Source of the DNA: Scortum barcoo
Taxonomy: Eukaryota; Chordata; Actinopteri; Centrarchiformes; Terapontidae
Assembly (NCBI GenBank): GCA_023238725.1
Contig: CM041546.1
Coordinates: 9,659,983-9,723,982, forward strand
DNA: 64,000 nt
Reading direction: 5' to 3'
Shown: one piece after another, positions 11,838-24,400 of the stretch
Position numbering within the stretch: position 1 is the stretch's first letter
Layout of the letters: each line of letters starts with the position of its first letter
Notes under the pieces: generated by a model
Database searches by the model: none
The model's input: only the letters and a program-made list of their open reading frames with translations
What the model was told of the DNA's origin: nothing
Position numbers and translations under genes: made by a program

Positions 11838-13458
11838 CAGTGCATCCAGAAAGTATTCACAACCCTTTCACTTTTTCCATATTTTTTTATTTGTTATGTT
11901 ACAGCCTTATTCCAAAATGTTTTAAATTCATTTTCTTCCTCAAAATTCTACACACAACACCACATAATGACAATGTAAACATTTTTTATTTTAGAAAACT
12001 AAGAAATCACATGTACATAAGTATTCACAGCCTTTGCTCAATATTTTGTTGATGCACCTTTGGCAGCAATTACAGCCTCAAGTCTTTTTGAATATCATGC
12101 CACAAGCTTGGCACACCTATCTTTGGGCAGTTTCGCCCATTCCTCTTTGCAGCACCTCTCAAGCTCCATCAGGTTGGATGGGAAGCGTCGGTGCACAGCC
12201 ATTTTCAGATCTCTCCAGAGATGTTCAATCGGATTCAAGTCTGGGCTCTGGCTGGGCCACTCAAGGGCATTCACAGAGTTGTCCTGAAGCCACTCCTTTG
12301 TTATCTTGGCTGTGTGCTTAGGGTTGTTGTCCTGCTGAAACGATAAACCGATCGCCCCAGTCTGGGGTCAAGAGCGCTCTGGAGCAGGTTTGTCATCCAG
12401 GATGTCTCTGTACATTGCTGCATTCATCTTTCCCTCTATCCTGACTAGTCTCCCAGTTCCTGCCGCTGAAAAACATCCCCACAGCATGATGCTGCCACCA
12501 CCATGCTTCACTGTAGGGATGGTATTGGCCTGGTGATGAGCGGTGCCTGGTTTCCTCCAAACATGACGCCTGGCATTAACGCCAAAGAGTTCAATCTTTG
12601 TCTCATCAGAACCAGAGAATTTTGTTTCTCATGGTCTGAGAGTCCTTCAGGTGCATTTTGGCAAACTCCAGGCGGGCTGCCATGTGCCTTTTACTCAGGA
12701 GTGGCTTCCGTCTGGCCACTCTACCATACAGGCCTGATTGGTGGATTGCTGCAGAGATGGTTGTCCTTCTGGAAGGTTCTCCTCTCTCTACAGAGGTACG
12801 CTGGAGCTCTGACAGAGTGAGTGACCATCGGGTTCTTGGTCACCTCCCTGACTAAGGCCCTTTTCTCCCGATCGCTCAGTTTAGACGGCCGGCCAGCTGT
12901 AGGAAGAGTCCTGGTGGTTCTGAACTGCTCCATTAATGGATGATTGGGACCTTCAAAGCAGCAGAAATTTTTCTGTACATTCCTTCCCCAGATTTGTGCC
13001 TTCAGACAATCCTGTGTCTCTGAGGTTCTACCAACAGTTCCTTTGACTTCATGCTTGGTTTGTGCTCTGACATGCACTGTCAACTGTGGGACCTTATATA
13101 GACAGGTGTGTGTGCCTTTCCAAATCAAGTCCAATCAACTGAATTTATGACAGACAGGTGGACTCCAATTAAGCTGTAGAAACATCTCAAGGATGATCAG
13201 TGGAAACAGGATGCACCTGAGCTCAATTTTGAGCTTCATGGCAAAGGCTGTGAATACTTATGTACATGTGATTTCTTAGTTTTTTATTTTTAATTAAATT
13301 TGCAAAAATCTCAAAAAAACTTTTTTCACGTTGTCATTATGTGGTGTTGTGTGTAGAATTTTGAGGAAGAAAATGAATTTAATCCATTTTGGAATAAGGC
13401 TGTAACATAACAAAATGTGGAAAAAGTGAAGCGTTGTGAATACTTTCCGGATGCACTG
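11838..13458 (-). mobile_element. Tc1-like DNA transposon, full length but inactive
   Basis: The 1,621-bp element is bounded by TA dinucleotides (11836-11837 and 13459-13460), the target duplication of Tc1/mariner elements. The left end CAGTGCATCCAGAAAGTATT and the right end are inverted copies. The inverted repeats extend roughly 200 bp inward (about 11838-12030 and 13245-13458), including the shared AAATCACATGTACATAAGTATTCACA-type block. The minus strand carries transposase remnants, such as the DNA-binding segment RPSKLSDREKRALVREVTKN near 12850-12905. Multiple frame breaks and stops prevent a full transposase. It is a fossil copy, possibly still mobilisable in trans through its ends. Confidence 0.9.
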
Positions 13459-13539
13459 TACATGTTTACAATCTATCCATACTTTTGCCGCTGTTATTGT
13501 CCAGTTTGTAATTTAACAATGCTGATCTATTTTTTATGG

Positions 13540-13730
13540 TTGTCCTTCGTGAGAGACAGATCCCACCTCTGTTCCTCCTCTTCAGGTTTCTTCCTGTTTT
13601 TCCCTGCTATAGGGATTTTTGGGGGGGACTTTGTCCTCATCACTGTATGACATGACTGTAAAGCCCCTCAAGAACAATTCGTGACTTGTGATATTGGGCC
13701 ATATAAATAAAACTGACTTAACTAGAGTAA
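13540..13730. repeat. Interspersed repeat tail (SINE/LINE-like, fish)
   Basis: The end of this stretch (GTAAAGCCC… TTGGGCCATATAAATAAAACTGACTT) resembles a widespread fish repeat terminus followed by an A-rich tail. Upstream is a TTCCTGTTTTTCCCTGC pyrimidine tract and a run of G at 13620-13627. I infer the repeat identity from familiarity, and the class is undetermined. Confidence 0.4.
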
Positions 13731-14090
13731 ACACTTTCCCAGCCATGTATTAAGGAGTTGTTTACAACATCCACGTCGCTGTTAAATTGTGCCTTATTAG
13801 AAAAGTGTGAACCAAAATGGGCATCTAGAGCAAATGAGGTCACGATTAATCATCTCCCTGTTACCTGCCACGCGATCGGCAAGCTGACAAAAATAAGCGC
13901 ATTGCTGGAGGAAGCACAGCACTCATATTACATACAAACACTGGTACTGCATCAAATGTCATCACAGAATAGTAAAACATTCTTTAGGATTTGTAGGGAC
14001 GCTGTAACTGTGGTGTCATAAAGTGAAATATCCATCCACCCCCCCCACCCTCTCCGCTCACCTCCGCTCAGCTGTTTACGTTGACATGCC
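13731..14090. promoter_or_regulatory. Upstream region of the BTG3-like gene
   Basis: GC content rises from about 14.03 kb, with CCACCCCCCCCACCC at 14036-14049 as a possible Sp/KLF-type site, leading into the untranslated first exon. No TATA box is obvious. The promoter role is inferred from the donor site at 14341 and the CpG-rich sequence. Confidence 0.4.
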
Positions 14091-14340
14091 CATATTTGGG
14101 CAGGGCGGGGTGTCGCCTCTCTCCCGGCAGCCAGTCAGCGCTTGCTCACGGCGTCGAGTAGAGGAAGTGAGTCACGCTGACGGTAAACGTTACGTTTCTG
14201 TTGCAGCAGCGGAGCCGAGAAGCAGAGAACAAGGAAGCAACATGTGCTGACCATAATAAGTCCAACACATCAAGCCACGAGACAAGACGAGAGAGACGAG
14301 GACGCTCACCGACCTGCTGGACACGTATTTTTATTTAATC
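14091..14340 (+). other. Putative untranslated exon 1 of BTG3-like gene
   Basis: A CpG-bearing stretch ends in a consensus donor, with GTGAGT at 14341. The next good acceptor in the right context is TTTCTACAG at 17219-17227, just before the Kozak-like AAACCATG start. The exon therefore appears to be wholly 5' UTR. The transcription start is not determinable from the sequence, so the left edge is approximate. Confidence 0.45.
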
Positions 14341-14540
14341 GTGAGTACAACTTTGTTCATTTATTTTTTTTCAAAGTATCTGTTTCTTTGTGTCGTTTTT
14401 AGTGGGTGAAATATTTTTAGTTGAACATGTATCCAGTTTTATAGCACATTTGTTGGCTAATTTTTAATGGTTGTCGTGTGTTACGTTGTTACCGTTTTGT
14501 TGTCGGTTCTCATTTGAAGCTTTTATGTCGCGCGCGGTTA

Positions 14541-14585
<45 letters not shown>

Positions 14586-17227
14586 GGACTTAATTTTTTT
14601 ATTTTACTTTATGAGCGCGTGAGCGCGTGTTTCACTCACTTCGAAAACTTTTTTTCTACCTACCCCATTTCTAATAATTTAAACTACGGCTTTTAAACTC
14701 ACATTAATATAAAACGTGAAGTTTGGCTAAGTTGAAAACGCATCGTCTCTGTCGACGTTACGCTTGTGTGCTCGTCTCTTCACATTTCTACCAGGGGGGT
14801 TTCCGCGCTGTCAGAGAAACCCCAGTCGTGTTATTTCCAGCGTGCAGCTTGAAGTTTCCTTTGTCACAGCAGAGAGAAACCAACTTCAGGCTCGCTTGCT
14901 TTTTTTCTTTTTCTTTTTCTTCTTTTTGTCCGGCTCTCCTGTGTGTCCGCGAGCGGCCACGCACAAGCACGTGCGCTCTTTCCTTGGATCACACACACAC
15001 ACATACACTTGGTGATTTTGCTGCTTTGTTGTGCCTCCTTTGTTTCACGCCAACCCCCACCACCGGAAAAAAAGCTTCGCTGTAACCAGAGTGAATACCG
15101 AAGAAACCAGACAAAAGCCCTCCGGTGGGGTCAGACACCTTCACCTGTACCTGTCTGCGGACCCCTTATTCAGTATTCAGTTTTCTGTGACGTCACTGTG
15201 GCTGTGTGGCCTAGTCTGGGGAACACACATGAAGCTGAAGTGGTATGCAAAGAGTGAGCACACCAAACAAGCTGTCAGGTGAAACTCCAAAGGAAGGAGC
15301 CAACCTGATCTCCGTACATACGGTTTGCAGTGCTGGCAGCTGGGGAAGTTTTTGAGCCTGCAAATCGGATCACACGTAAAATAAAATGCTATTGGCAGAG
15401 TCGGTGATGATGGCAGCAGGTCACTGTTCAGTAAACTAGGTGGGCTGAAAGGCCAGCTGTGCTCTTTGTGGCTGGGAGCTTCCCTTTCAGGGCGTCACTG
15501 AAACTCTGATTAGGTAGACAAACCGACAATTTACAGGTAAAGTAATCAGATGACGCGCCTGTGTTTTTAGTACCCCCAGTGTCTAGCTGCGCTTGTCAAT
15601 CATTTGGCATATGATGCAACCGAGTTGAAAACATGACTCATCTTGGCTCTTTAATAGGACGCAGTATGCTGATTTGGCAGTGATACGTGGGATGCTGCAT
15701 GTTGTCACAGAACAACTGGACACAGGGCCAAAAATCACGTCATGCTGATCAGGACAAACTGTTTAAATTTAGACCCCTTGAAAAAATTGCACTGCTGAAA
15801 CGTCAACTTTCTTCAAAGCAAAGGAAAAGCATCCGGTTTCAGCTTTGTGGTAACGTGGTTTATTTTAGATAATCCAACTGGCTTTTGAATGGTTTTGAAA
15901 CAACCAGTCGATTAAATCGTTAAATTGTTTTAATAATCGAGCAACCTTTCTCACTGGTTCCAGCTTCTCAAGTCTGAGTATTTTGTTAGTCTCTCATGAT
16001 GCTGGATAGTAAACTGTCAGCTAAAACACTGTATCTGTTTTGAATTCCTGTGGCCTCTTTTACATGGTATTAGAAGGAATTCAAGGACATGGTCATTTGA
16101 GCAATGTGAAACTGGAAAACCAACCAGAAAAACCTCTGTGTGTGTCCACATACAGTGACATCCTGCAGGTCACTGTGTTGCAAAGATTTAAAACTTAATG
16201 CATGTGGAGACAGTCAGAGTGAACATATTTAGGTGCTCAGTGATGGAAAGCAAACCACCACAACAACAACCTGAGGAGTACATGCAATTTGACCCTGTTT
16301 ATCTCACAGACTAACAACTGACTACAATACCAGAGCTGCTGTTTGAGCATCTAAACATACGGCTGAGAAAACACAGATGCTCTCATTCAGTTCAGGTTCA
16401 GGTTTAGGCAAGGCCAAAACATATTTGTTAGGGATTTAAAGTTACTACTACTGTTCCTTGTTGTGTCACAGGCTCATCACTGCTCTTTAAGTGGAGGCTG
16501 TGGCTGCGTCTACTGGGGCAAATAATAATTTTCTCTCACAACACATTATGAAGCCTGAGCAGTGACAGTGTGTTTCAAGCCGCAAAAACAAATGACTGCC
16601 TTCACTTCAAAGTTTAAGGCACGACTTTCTCGTCAGGGACATCAGCAGCAGGGTGTGTCAGCATGCTGAGCTTAGGCCAGTTTGTCTGCAAATATATATC
16701 TAATTGCCTTGGCCTTTATTGAACACGCTCCTCTCTCTCTGGTCAGGCTGACACTGGCACCCAACCCAAACAGACACGCTATCAGAGGATAAATAGCACG
16801 GCGAGCTCATTGGATTTGCATTTCAAAATACCTGCATGTCAACACAGCAGTGCTAGTTTGCATCTTGTTTGCCTGTATACAAACTCTAGTCTTTTATCAA
16901 CACAGAGACATGTCTGTAGCTGTAAAACGCGCAGCACTCTTTACACACGCTCAACAGAGAGCTCCCCTGAAGGTAATAATAATAGACAGCTCAGGGGCAA
17001 CTGTGCAGGGAAGTGCTGTTATCAGTGCAACTGCAGTTCCTGCTCCCCCATGTCTCACTGAAGGGAGGTTATAGTCTGTTACCAGAAACAAAGATCACAC
17101 TTCTACTTTGCACTTTGGGTTTGAGGGGAAAAAAAGTATGTGATTACAGAGCTACGTGTGCAGAAAAAAGGAGCTGAATTTGTTGGCAGCCTCAATTGAT
17201 TTTTTTCGTTATCTCCTGTTTCTACAG
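14341..17227 (+). other. Intron 1 of BTG3-like gene
   Basis: It contains a CpG-rich start (14.34-15.1 kb), a (TTA)n microsatellite at 14540-14585, a T/C-rich tract near 14898-14930 and a short CA run near 14990-15005. Beyond 15.3 kb it is ordinary non-coding sequence with no recognised gene or repeat family. Confidence 0.45.
14540..14585. repeat. (TTA)n microsatellite
   Basis: About 15 trinucleotide units. The poly-isoleucine frame over it is an artefact. Confidence 0.95.
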
Positions 17228-17232
17228 AAACC

Positions 17233-19052
17233 ATGAAAAGAGAGGTGAAGGCTGGAGTCAACTTCCTCAAACGCCTGGCTGTGGCACGTGGCAAGTTGGA
17301 TGAAGCCAAAGCAGAATTGTTTTCTGAAGAAGCTGCAGCAACTTTTATGCGACAAATATGATGAACACTGGTACCCTGAGTGCCCCAGCAAAGGCCAGGC
17401 TTACAGGTAATTACCAATCTGAAAAAAATACACAACTGTCACTGAAAGTCATTTTTTGTTTCCCTGCAAATAAAACACAATTACGACTTTATTATCAACT
17501 TAAATCTCTGTATTACAAAGGAAGAGATCCACATAATCTTTAATGTCTGATCCTCTGCAGATGTATCCGGATAAATAACGGAGTACCCTGTGATGATGTG
17601 GTCCTGAAGGCATGTGAGGAGATTGAACTCTCAGCCAGTGAGCTCGGCCTTCCGCCTGAGATCACACTGTGGATCGATCCACGGGAGGTGTGTGCAAGGT
17701 GAGTCACTGGCTGGCCTGCTGAGGCAGAGGCAAAGAATGACACAGACAGACGCTCCAACAGCGATGGGGCTTTTTTCAGTCTAGCCACTAATTATAAGTG
17801 AGTTTATGTCATGATTCATCCTGTGAAACGAAGCGGGGGGGGGGGCGACGTGCAAAAATGCGTGATGTAAAAAATGGGAACATGAGTGACTGTTAAATTA
17901 AAAATGACTTTTGTGTGTGGTTTAAAATAATCTACTGCCTCTTCACAGATCTGGAGAGAACAGCAGGCCCTTCACGATAGCCTGTTTCGAAGAGGAGGGC
18001 GAGAACGAAGCACAGCAGGACTCCTCGGTAAACCTGGACACGTCAGATTACCACTCTGCTACCTCTTCAGATTGTGGTTCCACTGTGTCGAGTGACACGG
18101 AGGAGGAGGCAAAAGATGGCGAGATGGAGGGAGAGCAAGAAAAAGAAGAGAAGGACGTTGTCAAGAAGGAAATGGCAGAAGGCGACACCTACACAATAGC
18201 AATGGTGCCCAGGATTCGCAAGAGGCACGGAGAAGGACCAAATAAAGTCAAATACGTCAGAAATATGGTAATTAAACCTGGTGATATCCTATATTTTCTC
18301 ACTGTCAAGAATTTCCCATGAAAAAACAAAGGCCAAGAAAAAAGGTATCGATTAATCCTACTAACAACTTTTGTTGCCTGAATCCTGATATAACTGATTC
18401 CTCTGTGCCGTAGAGCTGCATTGTTGTCCAAAAAGTGTTTGAAAACACATCCATAAGGCACACTGTTGCAGTGGCTGACATGTTCCTTTTATTAGCATGA
18501 ACATGGACAAAGCAGTGTGAGTCAGTCCTGCATACACCATCATGTTGCTGTCAACAGATGCTAAGATCATCAAATTTCTACTAATCCACAGCTGAAAATA
18601 GTCCCCAAGAAATGCACCGATTACATCTGTGTCAGTAACGTTTGCAAAAAATGATCTTCAGTTGGGACAAATGGACTCAGTGTTGGTTTGGTTTTGGTCT
18701 TTTTATGGGATTTGTTGACAATGTGTTTTAGTATTGCATGCACTACTGTGTAGAAAGTACTGTCAATTCCTCACATGACAAATGTGGGAAACTCTCCACT
18801 ATCCCCTTCTAATCTCTTCCAATTTTCTTCCTCTTCAGATCCCTGCTAGCCTTCAGTACTTTTACCACCGCCGCACCAGTTTGGCCTCAGTATAAGAAGG
18901 GCGCACCAGTGTTTTTGAACACGGTCTGTGTACCTCCAGCACCGCCGCCTCCACCCCAGCAGGTATTTGGCTACTACATCTTGCCGCAGCCGTCTCCGCA
19001 GTTCATTCTGCCTCAGGCCACTCTGCAGCCGTGGGGAGCTGTGAAGGGTTAG
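17233..19052 (+). CDS. BTG/TOB family protein (BTG3-like), frame broken twice
   Basis: BTG/TOB proteins are anti-proliferative adaptors that bind the CAF1 deadenylase subunits of CCR4-NOT. Coding exons are 17233-17406, 17561-17698, 17949-18267 and 18839-19052, all with GT-AG borders and consistent phases. The APRO domain is clear. It begins MKREVKAGVNFLKRL; box A is around DEHWYPECPSKGQAYRCIRIN and box B around LGLPPEITLWIDPREVCAR. An acidic Ser/Glu stretch (SDTEEEAKDGEMEGEQEKEE) and a Pro/Gln-rich tail follow (PPAPPPPPQQVFGYYILPQP), ending WGAVKG-stop. Residues after box B (SDYHSATSS) resemble BTG3, and maternal B9.10-type proteins are a close alternative. Two single-base insertions break the frame: near 17326-17331 in exon 1 (before box A) and near 18866-18870 in the last exon. 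Everything else is conserved, so these are either assembly errors or recent disabling mutations. The 3' UTR probably runs to about 20.1 kb. Confidence 0.85.
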
Positions 19053-21160
19053 ACCATCCAGGACGTGTGGGGTGAAAGTGGAAAGGAGCGTTCGATGCTC
19101 CTTCAAGTGAGCCATGTCAAGTCAGGTCTCTGAGTTCAGATAAACTTGGGCCAAAAAAGAACATTTTTAACTGTATCGCTCAAAGTTGTTCCTTATACAA
19201 TTTGTAATGATTCCTCTTTTTTTTTTCTTTTCATTTCTGGTGATTTGTAACTGATTATTTGTATTCAGCACAGAGATACCACTGAACTTGAGTGAAAACG
19301 TTTTTTTTACCTTTAAGTCTGCAGTGCTAACTTTTTTACTGTACAAGTTAAGAATAACTTCAGTCACTGGGTGCTTGGATTAACTCAGGAACTCTCAGCA
19401 ATATCTTTAATGCCAAATAATAATCTTTCAGGTGTTACTTGTTATTATCGCAATCTCTTTATGGAATATGGTCCACAGTGTATCCTTACACGCTGATCAA
19501 TGTAAAATGTGATTCAGGGTTTTAATCTATTGTAGCTAGAGTTACTATCTGTATATTAAGAGGAATATTTTTTACTAAACTGCTGTAAATATTACAGAAC
19601 TTAGATACCATACACTGATGCACACTTTCTAACCTCAGTCTTTTTGTTGTAATTTATTTAGCCACCAGTGGATGGCACTCAAATCGCAGCTAATACATAA
19701 AATTGTATAGGCCTGTATATTTTTTTTTTTTATTAACAGTGGCTGCTGTATTTTGCTAATCTAATATCACAGAACATGGAGTGAAACTGCTGAAACCGTC
19801 TGCTGTCAGTAAAATGTACTTTGTCCTTTTTTATAAGGGTGTATCTGTTTTATGGCCCGCTTAAAGTGTGTTTTTAAGGTTTCTCTTTAATTGTAAATAA
19901 CCTTCCTTGCTGTATCAGCCTCAGCTATATAGGTCCTAAATATGTGTTCACCCACTGAGCCTTATGTACTGTAATTGTGTGATTGCATATATGCATATTT
20001 ATTTAATGTCCATGCAACTTTGAAGCTTGTCCGTGTGCTTAAGCATTACTTTGCCTTCACCTCTTGTGTCAGCCATTTATCTTTTTATTGCAGCCGATTA
20101 AATGAGCTCATGCTTGAAATTCAAAGTATTGTTCTCTTTCTTATTTATATTTTCACTTGTACAGTGAATACTTACTGCTGTAGTTGGGAGTTGACTCTTG
20201 TTTCCTCCCGTAAAGGTACTTTGGTTAGACCTTGAAAAAGCACCTGTTGAAAACACATCAGACACTCTGTGTCTGTGGTCTGTCACTCGGAGCTGTGAGG
20301 ATCTTGGTTCCCTTCAGCAGAGCCAGCAGGATGCTGCAGCGGAAGGACTCCTGTGTGCTTTTAGCCCAAGGTCGTGACGCTGTTCCTCCTTCAGCAGGCT
20401 GAGTCAAGAGGCCGAGGGGACAGTCTGAGCCTCACAGTTTGTTTGGACCGTGCAGGGTTTGCAGGAAATGAAAACACATCTTGGCAGCTGACATTGTTCA
20501 GATGCAGCAGAATATAACAGAATAAGAAGGAAATTAACAGATGAGCAGGCAATAAACACAAGCCAGTAAAAAATAAAGTATCTAAGAAGAATATTCTGAG
20601 GGAGAGAGCGCCTCAAAGGGAAAGTGCTTAAAAAGTCCTTGTCAGAAACAGGACGAGAGAAGTGTTATGAGTCCTTGCCAATGTCCGTAAACCTTGACCA
20701 ATGTTTTGAATAGACCAGAGGGGTCAGATGGTGAAGGTGCTGAACCACGAGGTGTCCCCCTGCAGCTGATGGTGAACTCGTGCTGGCCCCTGTTGTCAGT
20801 GCGTCAACCGAGAAATCAAGAAAAAAAAGGAAAAAAGAAAACGCGTAACATGAGGTTTTATGGGTTGTTTCTGTCCAGAAAAGGAAAGCAGGGGGTACTT
20901 TGGCTTCTTCCCTGATACTTATAATTCAAAACAAGCTATTTCTTATCAGAGCACGTTTTTTGTATCCTTCTCCAGACTGCAATTTGTGTGATCAGACTTA
21001 TCTAAAGCGAATGACTCAAAATAAATAAATAAAAAACCCACATATATTCTTTCATTTATCGTGACCATGGTCTTCATGAGGCGAGTACACACACACACGC
21101 ACGTAGCACGGCACACAAAGAATTCATCAGTGGCAGACACTGACGCACGCTCTTAAAATG
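19053..21160 (+). other. 3' UTR of BTG3-like gene and intergenic spacer
   Basis: The AT-rich sequence after the stop looks like a long 3' UTR. Candidate poly(A) signals are non-canonical near 20.1 kb (GATTAAAT), with AATAAA at about 21020. The stretch from 20.2 kb to 21.1 kb shows no gene. An (AC)n run lies at 21089-21099. Confidence 0.4.
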
Positions 21161-21477
21161 ATAACCAATGCAAATAGGAGCACAAAAATAGGAGCGCAAA
21201 TAGGAACAGTGTGCAAATGGGATCGGTGCGCGCAACCGCACCGGTAGGAGTGTTAAGGTGAGGGTGTGTTTGAAGCCGAGCGTCTTGGCGAACCCGCTAC
21301 TTCGATGAGCGACAAACGAGAGAGGGGCCCGGTACACAGTGCGCCCATCGGACTATGCTTTCCCCAGCTCGGTGGGAGAGCGGACGGGAGACCGGACAGG
21401 CGGAAGACGCAGCGGCGGAGAGAAGCAGCGACGCGAGAGAGGGAGGCGCGGGCGGCCGTCTCGTGTGCGCCCTGGAG
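21161..21477 (+). promoter_or_regulatory. CpG-rich promoter / 5' UTR region of kcnn4
   Basis: CpG density rises sharply here. Imperfect tandem copies of a GCAAATAGGAGCACAAA-like unit occupy about 21170-21225, and GGAGCGCAAATAGG and GTGCGCGCAACCGCACC follow. There is no clear TATA box. The start site cannot be fixed by eye. Confidence 0.5.
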
Positions 21478-24400
21478 ATGGAGATGACCAACCGCAGCCT
21501 GCACGGCGACTCCAAAGTGGACTGCGTGAGCTGCGACGGCCTGGTCAGCCGCAACGGCGGGGACTCGGCAGAGGTGTCCGTGCCGCTGTCACTGGCCGGC
21601 AAACGGACAGCTCCCACGGAGGGAGACGACCTCTACAGACTGCGGGAGAGAAAGTTTTTATTGGAGGACAAGAAGCGGCTCTGCGCGCTGTCTCTGGTCG
21701 CCGCTCTGTTCGGGATCCTGCTCATGATCATCCACACCGAGATACGTCCCTTCGTTTATTCACCGGTAAGTCCAAGAAATTCAGACCACACTAACGTCTT
21801 GGCCGAAAGTTCAGCACAGCTGAGCTCCTTAAAAATTTGAGTGTGTGAACGAGTCAAATAATTGAATTGGATAAGTTTGAAATGTGACACTTTGGTGTTT
21901 GTTGACACTGGACATTAACGAAGCTATGGCCTTACAACATGTCCACCATCTCTGTCTTCAGTGCAGTTCTCATTATGATCCCTTGTGCCAATGTGACATG
22001 TTGCACCTTTGCACACATTGCAAATGGACTCATAATGCACATCTGCATCTGTAAAGTTAGAGCATTATCATAGCAGCATTAACATGCCCTATATTCACGT
22101 TATAAAGCATCATTGACCCTTGAACTCATCATCAAGTGATGAAAATAATCAATAAAATCACCAGTCTGGCTTTCAGCATCTCAGTGGATGCATCTCAACT
22201 CCTCTTTGACCCCATATGTAGCAGCAGATTTGTGCTCAGGCTATAACAAAACTGATGCAAACAAATGAATGGATTTATGTTAAACCATGTTCCATGGTAT
22301 TCACACCATATTTCAGTAACTACATTTATTGCAACCAGTACATCCTTACACAACTGGCTCCATTTGTTTTCATAACAACTTCCCTGATTAGCAGACAGCC
22401 CAAGCCCCATGCAGCACTACAGCAGAACTTGCACCTGGGCTTTGAACCGCCCTGACCCACTGATTAGTTTGTCCATTTCCAGACACACTATTTGGTAGCA
22501 CAGCCTCATGACATTAACATGCAGATCTCAGTGGATAACAATGCCAGGCCACACAATCAACAAATTATTAACTCCCCCTGACTTCCTACAGCACACGCCA
22601 GCTCCACATGTGGAAAAAAGTTGTCATGCGTGCCGCAAAACTTCAGACCACCTCCATGCTGTGAATTCAGTGATTGATTACAGTGTCAAAGAGCCCCACG
22701 TTTGTAACTTGTGTCAGCCACAATCTTTCGAGAAACCTATGGAAATATGGCCTGGCCTTTAAAAAAAATATACCTGATCAGAGAGTTGGTCCTGGAGAAA
22801 CACGGTCGTGAAATTTACGGTGCTGGCACGCATTACAACATTACTATTCCAGTTTACAAATATGAACCAAGAACAGGTGTTGTCTGTCCATTCTTAACAA
22901 CAGGCATCAACCTTGGTACCATGGAAATGCTGATGCACTGGAAAAGTGTTTCTCTGCTGCAGTTAAAGCATATTATTTTGGAGAGACTGCATTGCTCATT
23001 TATCCATAGCTTATATAACCATTTTTCAGCATTCATCTTTAAACCTCATGTGGTGTCCAAGTCATGAGTGTGAGCTGTGATCCCCACCTCCCTCCTTTGG
23101 TCACACAGGTGCTGTCTTAACAAAATATAGCATCCTTGCAGTGGCCAAATGTGCAGTATTATTGTTTTTTTTTTTTTTAAAGCATTTTTTTAAGTATACT
23201 GCAGGATATTTTGGAGCTGCCTAACTTGCTGGCCTATCAAAGTTAACGCCAGCCAACAGAGTTATATTTTAAGCGTACCTTTTCATGGTTATGCACGAAA
23301 AACTGAGCTATTTATGGAACCTTTTTCCACATTTCACCTCTTCCCCTACAGCGAGATTGCCCGCAGTACTTCAGGCTATCTTTCCACATCATTTAGTGTA
23401 TAATTAGAGTGTTTGCACGGCCAGTCTGAGAGTCTCTATGTCTTGAGATTGGCTGCGCAAGATTCAGGAGCGTGCACTTTGATCCTAGATGCAGCCTCAC
23501 GTCCTCTCTTCTGCGCCTCTCTGACGGCTTTCGTGGAATGACGTTACAATATCCACACACTGAGACCGAAAAGCTGATCAGGTTGTCCATTTATCGTGTT
23601 ATTCAAAAGAATCTTCCTTGATATTTAAACACGGGGTGAAGTAGATAATTTGATATGATTCTCTTACATTTAACACTTTCTTCAGCCACTTGGCTTCATA
23701 GCGCTCGTATAATAATAAAATCTACATTTACCCCACTGATCACATTCATAATTCAGAGAATTGCCTGGGATAGGTACGTCAGATAAAGCCTGATAAGGTA
23801 AATTGTTGTCCCAGAAGGAGGACATATTTTGGTCAGACAGCTTTTACAGCTTTGGGACCTCCTGCCATTAAATAATATGATACAGCATCACTTACCATTC
23901 TTTTGCATATAATCTTAAAATAAAAACGCAACCAACCAGACCTGCCATCATAACGAAGCCACTGCATGCTTGCTATGGGTGTTGTTTTCCGTCTGTATTT
24001 GTCAGATCGTATGTCTCTTGTCCTTGTCATCCTGCTGCCTTGATGGCTCCACCTGTGCCATCCTTAATTTAATGAGAAATCATAAGTTGTCATGTTCTAA
24101 CAGTGGCTGACTGGCAGCTTAACATGTTTTTCATCATCATTTGCTTGCATTGTACATTTCCGACTGCACATCACTGACAATTCCCTTTGTCCTCCGCTCA
24201 GCTACGTCTCGCCTGCTTTTGTCCTGTTATGATTTTGCATCTAATTTGTTTTCCTGTTTTAAAGTAACAATGTGTCACGGTCAACGGTGGATGAATGTTC
24301 CGATTTATAATAGATGGCAAATTCCTTGCATGCTAGTAATGACTCATTAATTGTACTTGCCTGTTAATTGCAAACTCCACACCTACAAGTGGCTTAAGTC

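Noticed and set aside
12034..12855. Plus-strand frames over the Tc1 element
   Set aside because: The transposase is on the minus strand; these are antisense frames.
14723..15282. Open frames in the CpG-rich part of BTG3-like intron 1
   Set aside because: Overlapping frames of mixed low complexity (poly-Phe, His/Thr repeats) without homology; typical of GC-rich non-coding DNA.
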